This document shows positions 19,301 to 26,065 of a DNA stretch of 26,065 nucleotides, one piece after another. Where the stretch lies: assembly GCA_033557675.1 (NCBI GenBank), contig JAWQRM010000230.1:1-26065 (forward strand), in the 5' to 3' direction. Position 1 is the first letter of the stretch; each line of letters starts with the position of its first letter. The position numbers and the translations under genes were made by a program. The stretch comes from Coptodactyla brooksi (Eukaryota; Arthropoda; Insecta; Coleoptera; Scarabaeidae). The notes beneath the pieces were generated by a model. It worked only from the letters and a program-made list of their open reading frames with translations, was not told the origin of the DNA and searched no databases.

Positions 19301-21801
19301 ATTTCCATTCTGTATTTCTGGGCGACGACAGGCGATGGTAAGTGGATGGCAATCATTTGAAGTAGGGCTTCGCCGGCCGGCAACCAGGTCCTCATCACAA
19401 CCTTGAGGAGCTGTTTTCCGTCCTTGTCTTTATCTTCATGCTTGATGGTGATGCCCAACTTTGGAAGCAACGCCTCGTACTCCTCCTTCTTGTAGTTCAT
19501 GATGCTATCGAAGATCTTGTAGATCGGATCGAGGATGTACATGCAGAATGAACGTTTATTCCCGTCCTCCTTCTGTTTCGACCACTTCTTCGTTTTCGCA
19601 TTGAAGAAGTTCTCACCCCACAGCCTGTTCATTAGTTTGGCTACGTCGATCTTGAATTTCTCAGCGTACATTTCCGCAAATTGTTTCAGGGTGAACGCCC
19701 AGCCGTGCAACCCAGAACCAAAACCGACCGAACCTTTACTTGGATCAACCTGTATTCAGAAAAATAACACATTAAAAAATGTATAATTTTATGTTATATC
19801 GTGTTTCAAAACGTCCTTTGGTTGGTACCATCGAATCGGCAACAACCATACACATGTAAAGATATTTATTGTTCCCACCACGAGCGCACCTAAATCTCTT
19901 GTTTATAAGAAATAAGTCGGCTTATTTGGGTGGGGTATAAAAAGTATTTATTTTAATCGAAAAATAATTAGGGAAGTGGGAACCTAAAAATACTGGGTTG
20001 TTTGGAAAGTAATTTCGCTTTTTTGGTACAGCGAGACGTTAAGTTGTATTTTAACCAGCCAATTTCATTCTAAACCTTATATGCATTATATATTCTCACA
20101 GCTGACTTTCGAAAGTTTATGCGTAAAAATATTTTGTTCGGTTCTGTCTAATAGTTTTCTTTTTGTGTCTTATGAAACATGCAGAATCAAAAACAGCATT
20201 TTCGGCACATTTTGCTTTTTATTACAAAAAAGAAAAAAATGCCATTAAAAAAAGAAAAAAATTAGTCGATGTGTATGGAGAAGATGTATTGACAGAACAC
20301 CAGTGTTAAAACTGGTTTGCAATTTTTTTTGCAAAAGTTTTGCAAAATTTTTAGCTAATTTCAAAATTTTTGAGAAAATACCGCAATCAATTCCAAAGTG
20401 TACTGTCATCAACTGGACAAGTTGCATAATTTTTTTGGAAACTGGTTTGCAAAATTTTGTGCAAGTTTCTTTGCAAACTTTTTGGAAGCTTTTTCTAAAA
20501 TTTTTTGGAGAATGCCACCATCAATTCTAAAGTATACTATCATCAACTGAACAAATTGCATGATTCACTCAAACAGAAGAGGCCAGAGTTGGTCAATAGA
20601 AAAGGTATAGTGTTCCATCAACTTAATGTGAGCCCACATACTAGCTTGGTAACTCGCCAAACACTTTTACAGCTTGGATGGGATGTACTACCACACTTAC
20701 CATATTCTCCAGATTTGGAAACCTTCTGATTATTACTTATTTAGGTATCTACAAATTTTTTTTGGGCGGCAAAACCTCGACTTCAAATGAAGCCGTCAAA
20801 AATGATTTGGATCACCTTTTTGAAAAAGCTGATCCAAATAAATCGTCAAAATTTAGCAAGGATCATAAGTTTTATGAGCATATATTCATGATATTGCCAG
20901 AAAGATGGCAAAAGGTGTTAGACCAAAATGGTGAATATGTAATTACATGAAATATTTATACTCTCTAAGGAAAGTGCCTTTCATTTTCACAAAAATTATT
21001 CTCCAAACAACCTAATATAAGTGGCTAAGAATGAGTACAAATTATACTATGTAATAAAATGTTTTGTTGCATAAATTACTACTTACACGAACTTCACCCA
21101 TTGGACCGCTATCGTCTGAGTACGTGGCAATGATAACGTTAACATTTTCTACAATACGCTGGAAGGTTTGGAACAATTCCTCGGAATCTAACTGCAGCTC
21201 GAGAAGCGCACGGTCCATCTTGTTCATGAACAAAATGGGCTTTATACGTTCGGCGATGGCCTGTCTAAGTACAGTTTCCGTTTGCACACACACGCCTGTA
21301 ACGATTAAATTCAGTTGAGACAATCAACTTCTCTAAATATTGCTTTTCTAAATATAATTGATTTCTTGATATAATTTGCATGTCATATTCGTACCGTAGC
21401 ATGTTACCAACGGACATAAAAACAGAGGTCCGATAACAGCGTTTAAATACAAACATGTCTGGTATAATCTCCTTCCATTACACTGTCAACATTATCCAAG
21501 ACCGATTAAACTAAATAAATTTAGAACAATGCGATCTGTAAAGTGACTCGTTTTGTGTTGGAAGGTCAAATTTTAGAAAATAACAAAACTATTGTGTAAT
21601 TAACTACCTGAAACACAGTCGACGACAACGAGAGCTCCATCAGTTACACGGAGCGCAGCAGTAACTTCCGATGAAAAATCAACGTGCCCGGGCGAATCGA
21701 TTAAGTTGATTAAGAAACCTTTCTCATCCTTCTCACGTTGGTCGGTGTTTGTGATAAAAACTAAGTCTTTGTCTTCAAGTTCAAAGAACATAGAGATGGC
21801 A
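13326..21801 (-). CDS. eEF2: eukaryotic translation elongation factor 2 (lacks first exons)
   Basis: eEF2 is the cytosolic GTPase that moves tRNA-mRNA through the ribosome after each peptide bond. Coding exons, 5' to 3' on the minus strand, are 21608-21801, 21087-21295, 18846-19749, 15811-16045, 15308-15755, 13462-13719 and 13326-13394. All junctions are GT-AG and the phases agree, giving about 771 of the usual roughly 844 residues. Seen in order: G3 motif DSPGHVD, G4 motif NKMD, LHGWAFTLKQFAEMY, domain II (FYAFGRVFSG, GPNYTPGKKEDLY), domain III ([18 protein letters not shown]), domain IV with the diphthamide loop LHADAIHRGGGQ (modified His codon 13-15 of 15400, i.e. 15413-15415), domain V and the C-terminus YLDKL. 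The P-loop exon (about 70 residues) must lie beyond position 26065, behind an intron of more than 4.2 kb. The protein is very like the fly one and shows no broken motif, so it is a working gene. Confidence 0.98.
13462..13719 (-). CDS. eEF2: eEF2 exon, domain V
   Basis: CPEVAVGGIYGVLNRRRGHV through [20 protein letters not shown] and LPGDP to AVVQ. It is exactly 86 codons, in phase 0 on both sides. Confidence 0.98.
14545..14577. repeat. perfect hairpin, 15-bp arms, 3-nt loop
   Basis: GAAGACATCATCATC (14545-14559) and GATGATGATGTCTTC (14563-14577) around TCT. A further complementary pair (TTATTTCAAATAA / TTATTTGAAATAA) lies outside it with unequal spacers, hinting at an old foldback element. 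Confidence 0.75.
14886..14997. repeat. nested inverted repeats, probable MITE or foldback relic
   Basis: AATACACATGC (14916-14926) faces GCATGTGTATT (14987-14997). Inside is the palindrome GTAGGTTGC-TTGT-GCAACCTAC (14963-14984), and AGCTACTACTTGCAT faces ATGCAAGTAGCT further left. Several overlapping hairpins are possible. Confidence 0.6.
15308..15755 (-). CDS. eEF2: eEF2 exon, domain IV with diphthamide histidine
   Basis: From LFMKACPMPDG to MEPVYQCEIQ. It holds IWCFGPDGTGPN and LHADAIHRGGGQ; the His of IHRGG (codon 15413-15415) is the one turned into diphthamide. A Cys stands where many animals have Arg before PMPDG (flies have Leu), so the position is variable. The intron before it is only 55 nt. 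Confidence 0.98.
15811..16045 (-). CDS. eEF2: eEF2 exon, domain III
   Basis: GLKRLAKSDPMVQC, then [20 protein letters not shown] and SPNKHNR. It starts with two bases of a Gly codon and ends with two of an Arg codon, fitting its neighbours. Confidence 0.97.
16484..17012. repeat. direct repeat, two units of about 275 bp
   Basis: The block starting at about 16484 (gtcatcttttccaaaaat, tttagaactgatgtata, cttcaaaaatatcataa, cagg-tgttc-atttaaaa) is repeated from about 16761, with roughly 80-85% identity by eye. It lies in the eEF2 intron. The cagggtgttc block recalls ends of insect DNA transposons. Confidence 0.7.
17250..17346 (+). pseudogene. C-terminal scrap of a Tc1/IS630-type transposase
   Basis: DIQKSMHALVHRARKSIELN then GTYFE and a stop, the usual end of such transposases (RARxCIExNGGxFE). 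It sits outside the element at 17427-18589 and is a separate fragment. Confidence 0.55.
17427..18589 (+). mobile_element. Tc1/mariner-superfamily element with about 55-bp inverted repeats
   Basis: A 1,163-bp element in an eEF2 intron, flanked by TA on both sides (17425-17426 and 18590-18591). The left end CAGTATGAGGATAAAATCTC and the reverse complement of the right end CAGTATGGGACTAAAATCTC continue alike for about 55 bp. Inside, on the plus strand, is a dead transposase: an N-terminal MGVYITREKLQLIK block, the FTDESTFLLHGKH block with the first Asp-Glu, YPQKLNVW, and PVRSPD-stop-SPNDF. The core is eroded by stops and frameshifts. Confidence 0.85.
18846..19749 (-). CDS. eEF2: eEF2 large exon (rest of G domain, domain II, start of III)
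   Basis: A 904-nt exon starting VDPSKGSVGFGSGLHGWAF and ending ADLPKLVE plus one base. Its GC content is far above that of the flanking introns. The NFFNAKTKKWSKQKE block is the insect form of the G' insert. Confidence 0.98.
19993..21015 (+). mobile_element. mariner element, N-terminus lost, internal tandem duplication
   Basis: A 1,023-bp element in an eEF2 intron, bounded by TA (19991-19992 and 21016-21017). The ends are ctgggttgtttggaaagtaa and, reversed, ttaggttgtttggagaataa. The right half encodes the C-terminal part of a mariner transposase: INSKVYYHQLNKL, KKRPEL-like KQKRPELVNRKGIVFH, SPHTSLVTRQTL, PYSPDL, then PERWQKVLDQNGEYVI. The usual HxDNARPH motif reads HQLNVSPH, so a catalytic Asp is replaced by Leu. 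The N-terminal half is missing, and part of the region is duplicated (20309-20565). Confidence 0.88.
20309..20565. repeat. tandem duplication of about 130 bp inside the mariner
   Basis: aactggtttgcaa starts at 20309 and again at 20439, and both units end in the VYxHQLxKLH-coding block (catcaactg at 20407 and 20541). The units have drifted by small indels. Confidence 0.75.
21087..21295 (-). CDS. eEF2: eEF2 exon with G4 motif
   Basis: VCVQTETVLRQAIAERIKPI then NKMDRALLELQLD, ending GPMGEVR on a codon boundary before GTAAGT. Follows a 312-nt intron. Confidence 0.97.
21608..21801 (-). CDS. eEF2: eEF2 exon with G3 motif
   Basis: Begins within the Thr codon of KSTAISM and ends one base into the Gly of CVSG. 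Contains LINLIDSPGHVDFSSEVTAA (GTPase switch II). Confidence 0.97.
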
Positions 21802-22171
21802 CTGCAAATATAATTACAATAATTAAATCATTAAGTCACTACATTCCTAAAAGTCTTCTTAAATTGACTGTCATGAACCAATGACAGAAAACCTCATTAA
21901 AATACAATTATCGATATTATATAAATCAAAAACAAATAAATTTGGAAGAAAACATTTTGTCAAAAACATCAATTAATTATTAAGCTACAATTTGAGTATA
22001 CCAACTTATTTTCTAAACAGAAGTTTCTACAAGAAATAACGCGAAAAGTAAAAAATATGAACTTTCACGAAACAAGAAAATCTAACTAAAAATAGAATTT
22101 TTACGGTCAAATAAATTCAAAGCTGTTAACTTTGGGAGAAAAGATTTTTAATAAGAAATATTCATTATTTA

Positions 22172-22249
22172 TTAACCGTTTGGCTGCTGACGTATTTTTT
22201 CGTAACATAAGAAGAGCGCGATGGCACTCCTCAGCAGTCAAATGGTTAA
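22172..22249. mobile_element. 78-bp TTAA-flanked MITE, copy 1
   Basis: Starts TTAACCGTTTGGCTGCTGA and ends, reversed, TTAACCATTTGACTGCTGA. It sits exactly in the TTAA of the monomer's tttattaagcta block, the target-site behaviour of piggyBac-class elements. No coding capacity. Confidence 0.8.
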
Positions 22250-23549
22250 GCTACAATCGTTAACGCAAACTTTTTTTCCTAAATTGAAGTATGTACGAGA
22301 AATAACAAAAAATAGAAATATGACCCTTCATAAACCAAGAAAATCTGATTAATGATCATGAAAAACAAAATTCTAATTGAACATGACTTTGGAAGAAAAA
22401 GTTTTTACTAAGAAACGTTCATTATTTATTAGACTATAATTTTTAATATAAACTTCCTTCCTAAATCAAAATAACTGCAAGAAGTAATAATAAAAGTAAA
22501 AAATATGAACTTTCATGATCCAGATTATCTATTAAATGCCAATTAAAATGCCAAATAAAAATATGAACTTTCATGAACCAAGAAAACCTTATTGAAAATA
22601 CAATTCTTAAAATGAAACAAATTGAAAGATGTTCGCATTAGAGGAAAATGTTTCCTCTAAAACAGAGATTAACAAGAAAGATTCATTGTTTTTAAATATG
22701 AACTTTCATAAACCAAAGAAATCTTAATAAAAGTATAATTTTTAAAAGTGAAGTAAATTAAAAGCTGCTAAGTTGGGAAGAAAATTTTTTTATAAGGGAA
22801 ACGTTCATTGTTAATTAAACTATAATTTGTAATATAATTTTTTTCCTAAATTGAAGTGTCTACAAGAAAAGTAAAAAATATGAACTTTCATGAAGCAAAT
22901 TTCCTTAAAAACATAATCCTTAAAGTGACATAAATCTAACAGCTGCTGATTTTTATTGTTAGTGTTTACTGTTCACTTTGGAACAAAATGTTTTTAATAT
23001 TTTTTCCTAAATCGTGGTACCTACTAATAAGAAAAGTAAAAACGTAAACTTTCATGAACAAAGAAAATCTTAATAAAACTACAATCTTTAAAATATAATA
23101 AATCGAAAGCTGTTAAAAAATGTTACTAATAAGAAATATTCATTGTACATTAAGCTATACTTTTTAATATGAACGTTCTTCTTAAATCAAAGTATCTGCA
23201 AAAAACACGAATAGTAAACTTTCATGAATCAAGAAAATCTCACTAAAAATACGATTGTAGTGAAATAAAACGAAAACTGTTAAAGTTGAAAGAAAATGTT
23301 TTTAATGTGAAAAGTTCATTATTTATTAGGCTGTAATATTTAATATAAACTTTTCTAAATCAAAGTATCTACAAGTAATAAAGTAATAACAAGTAATAAA
23401 AGTAAAAAATATTAACTTTCATGAACCAAGAACATCTAATTAAAAATATAATCTTTAAGTGAAATCAATCAAAAAACTATTGGTTTTAGTAAACTTTGCT
23501 AGAAAATATTTTTAATACTAAATGTTCGTTGTTAATTAAGTTGCAATCT

Positions 23550-23627
23550 TTAACCGTTTGACTGCTGAGGAGCGCTATCGCGTTCTTCTTATGTTACGAA
23601 AAAATACGTCAACAGCCAAACGGTTAA
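23550..23627. mobile_element. 78-bp TTAA-flanked MITE, copy 2 (opposite orientation)
   Basis: The same 78-bp element as copy 1 in reverse complement, with the outer inverted repeats TTAACCGTTTGACTGCTG and TTAACCGTTTGGCTGTTG. It is inserted at a different TTAA, in the monomer's tttttaatataaac block. Confidence 0.8.
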
Positions 23628-24606
23628 TATAAACTTTTTCTTCTAAATTGAAGTATCTAGAAGAAAAGTAAAAATATGAACTTTCATGGACCAGGAACCA
23701 ATTTCTGCTTAAAAATACAATCCTTAATGTAAAATGCATCGAAGATTATTAACCTTGATAGAAAATGTTTTTAATGCGAAATGTCCTTAGTTAATTAAGC
23801 TGTAATTTTCAATGTATACTTTTTTTTATTAATCTACAAGAAAATAACAGGAAAAGTAAAAAATATGCACTTCCAACAAACCTTTTTTGAAGATACAATT
23901 TTTAAAGTAGAATAAATCCAAATCACTATCCTTGGAAGATAATGTTTTTAATAATAAATATTCGTTGTTTATTAAGCTATACTTGTTAATATAAATTTCT
24001 GTCCTAACTATAACTATCTACCAGAAAAGTAAAAAGTATGAACTTTCATGAAACAACAAAATTTTATTAAAAATACAATTCTTAAAGGGACATAAATCGA
24101 ACAACTTGCATTATTTTTAATTAGAATGCTCTTTTCAGGAATAAATATTTTTATTATTCTGATTTTTATTGTTAGTGTTATCTGTCCACTTTGGCCGAAA
24201 CCATTCTTAATGTGAAAGGTTCGTTGTTTATTTTTTTAAATAACTTTTTAAAATTGAAGTATCTACAGGAAAAGTAGAAATACAAACATTCACGAACCAA
24301 GAAGGCCCGAATAAAAACACAATCTTTAAAGTGGAAGAAACCGAAAGCAGCCAACTTTGGAAGAAAACGTTTCTAATACGAAACATTCACCGTTTAAGCT
24401 ATAATTCTTAATACAAACTTTTCTTCTAAATCAAAGTATCTATAAGACTTAATAAGAAACGTAAAAAATATGTACTTTCATAAATCAAGAAAATCTGATT
24501 AGAAATACAATTTTTAATGTGAAATAAATCAAAAGTTGTCAATTTGAAGAACAATGTTTTTAATACAGAAATTTTATTGTCTATTAAGCTATAATTTTTA
24601 ATAAAC

Positions 24607-24654
24607 TTTTTCGTAACATAAGAAGATAGCGCTCGTCAGCAGTCAAACGGTTAA
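24607..24654. mobile_element. TTAA MITE, copy 3, left end lost
   Basis: It holds the TTTTTCGTAACATAAGAAGA core and the right end CAGCAGTCAAACGGTTAA, but the left inverted repeat is gone. Its right flank matches that of copy 1, so it probably moved with the array's duplication. Confidence 0.7.
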
Positions 24655-25977
24655 GATACAATCGTTAATGCAAACTTTTTTTCCTAAATCGTATGAGAAA
24701 TAACAAAAAATAAAAATACCTTCATAAACCGAGAAAATCTGATTAATGAACATGAAAAACAATATTTATATTGCTAGAAAATTTATTAACCTTGATAGAA
24801 AATGTTTTTAATGCGAAATGTCCTTAGTTAATTAAGCTGTAATTTTCAATGCATACTTTTTTTGTTAATCTACAAGAAAATAACAGAAAAAGTAAAAAAT
24901 ATGTATGCACTTTCAACAAACTTTTTTCGAAACCTTTTTTGCAAATACAATTTTTAAAGTAAAATAAATTCAAAGCACTAACCTTGGAAGAAAATGTTTT
25001 TAATAATAAACATTCGTTGTTTATTAAGCTATACTTGTTAATATAAATTTCTGTACTAACTATAAGTAAAAGTATCTACCAGAAAAGTAAAAAGTATGAA
25101 CTTTCATGAAACAACAAAATTTTACTAAAAATACAATTCTTAAAGAGACATAAATCGAACAACTTGCATTATTTTTAATTAGAATGCTCTTTTCAGGAAT
25201 AAATGTTTTTATGATCCTGATTTTTATTGTTAGTGTTTACTGTCCACTTTGGCCGAAACCGTTTTTAATATGAAAGGTTCGTTGTTTATTAAGCTATAAG
25301 TATATTATATTAGTAATTACATAGTATATAACTATATTACTAATCTACAGGAAAAGTAGAAATACAAAGATTCATGAACCAAGAAGGCCCGAATAAAAAC
25401 ACAATATTTAAAGTGGAACGAACTGAAAACTTTGGAAGAAAACGTTTCTAATACGAAACATTTACCTTAATACAAACTTTTCTCCTAAATCGAAGTATCT
25501 ATAAGACATAATAAGAAACGTAAAAATAAAATATGTATTTTCATAAATCAAGAAAATCTGATTAAAGAGCCTTGTCTATTAAGCTATAATTTTTAATAAA
25601 CTCTTTCCCTAAATTGCAGTATCTGTAAGAAGAGGTGAAAATGTGAACTTTCATGAATTAAGAAAATCTGATTAAAAACACAATTTTTAAAGTGAAATAA
25701 ATCAAAAGACGTTCATTTTGGAGCAAAATGTTTTTAATACAAACTTTTTTCCAAACCTTTTTTGAAAATACAATTTTTAAAGGAAAATAAATCCAAAGCA
25801 TTAACCTTGGAAGAAAATGTTTTTAATAATAAACATTCATCGTTTATTAAGTATATTAACTTTTTAATATAAACTTTCGTAACTATAAGTCAAGGTACCT
25901 ATAATAAAAGCAAAAATTAGAACCTTCCTGAACTAAGAAAATTTTATTAAAATTTTTAATATGAAATTTAAAAGTTT

Positions 25978-26033
25978 TTAACCCTTTTAGTACCGAACGA
26001 CGATATATCGTCGTTCGGTACTAAAAGGGTTAA
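25978..26033. mobile_element. perfect 56-bp palindrome with TTAACCC ends
   Basis: Two 28-nt arms with no loop and no mismatch: it starts TTAACCCTTTTAGTACCGAA and ends with the exact complement. The TTAACCC/GGGTTAA ends are those of piggyBac-class elements. It lies in the repeat array at a TTAA, so it is probably a minimal MITE made of two inverted repeats. Confidence 0.8.
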
Positions 26034-26065
26034 TATTAAATGTTCATTGTTCAGTAAGCTATAAT

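Larger units (their letters stand above)
21870..26065. repeat. AT-rich tandem repeat array in the first eEF2 intron in view
   Basis: About twenty diverged monomers of mostly 170-190 bp. Each has the blocks (t)atgaactttcatgaacca, gaaaatct-attaaaaatac, gaagaaaatgtttttaata, tcattgtttattaagctata and ataaactttt-cctaaatc, reaching the right edge. A higher-order period is visible: the stretch at about 23.64-24.5 kb recurs at about 24.68-25.6 kb with an offset of roughly 1.04-1.08 kb, and 22201-22370 recurs near 24611-24760. No exon of eEF2 or other gene is seen in it. Monomers are interrupted by TTAA-type MITEs. Confidence 0.85.

Noticed and set aside
21296..21607. Possible H/ACA RNA in an eEF2 intron (AGATTA H-like box, a CGGAC/GTCCG hairpin, ACA near the end)
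   Set aside because: The first hairpin is weak and the ACA is about 8 nt from the second stem, so not enough to call.
1..26065. tRNA, rRNA genes, CRISPR arrays or bacterial operons
   Set aside because: No B-box/cloverleaf, rRNA or spacer-repeat structure was seen by eye; the tandem repeats on the right are satellite-like, not CRISPR.

Overview
The window is nuclear DNA from an insect. It is very AT-rich, its genes are split by GT-AG introns, and its two protein-coding genes match animal families. The elongation factor 2 resembles the fly protein closely. The DNA between and inside the genes is full of decayed mariner/Tc1, Merlin/ISXO2 and piggyBac relics. I cannot name the order or species.

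Layout, left to right. Positions 1-712 hold a broken piggyBac transposase (minus strand). About 771-1510 is a broken Merlin/ISXO2-type transposase (plus). About 1977-2335 is an internally deleted IS630/Tc1-type transposase (plus). A hammerhead-ribozyme-like core lies at 2861-2906, and a decayed mariner at 4420-5492. From about 6007 to 7324, five plus-strand exons encode the conserved C-terminal part of PRRC1. Converging on it from the right, on the minus strand, is a spliced apparently non-coding gene (about 7665-12700). Its short exons separate introns that carry C/D-box snoRNAs: two intact plus one decayed copy of a U31-type guide for the P-loop of 28S rRNA, two copies of a guide with 18S complementarity, and one guide with 14 nt of 28S complementarity. 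Directly upstream on the same strand, from 13326 to beyond the right edge, is eukaryotic elongation factor 2. Seven coding exons (about 771 residues) are present and only about the first 70 residues are missing.

The eEF2 introns hold two mariner/Tc1 elements with clear terminal inverted repeats (17427-18589 and 19993-21015), a tandem duplication near 16.5-17.0 kb, nested palindromes near 14.9 kb, and from about 21.87 kb to the right edge an AT-rich tandem array of roughly 170-190-bp monomers. The array carries small TTAA-flanked MITEs and one perfect 56-bp palindrome.

Functionally, the two minus-strand genes belong together. eEF2 moves tRNA and mRNA through the ribosome, and the snoRNA host next to it makes guides that methylate rRNA, including the tRNA-binding P-loop. 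PRRC1 is a separate gene linked to ER-exit/COPII traffic. The most interesting part is the snoRNA host gene with its tandem exon-intron duplications; the TTAA MITEs and the possible hammerhead relic come next. Everything else is ordinary insect genome with old transposons.
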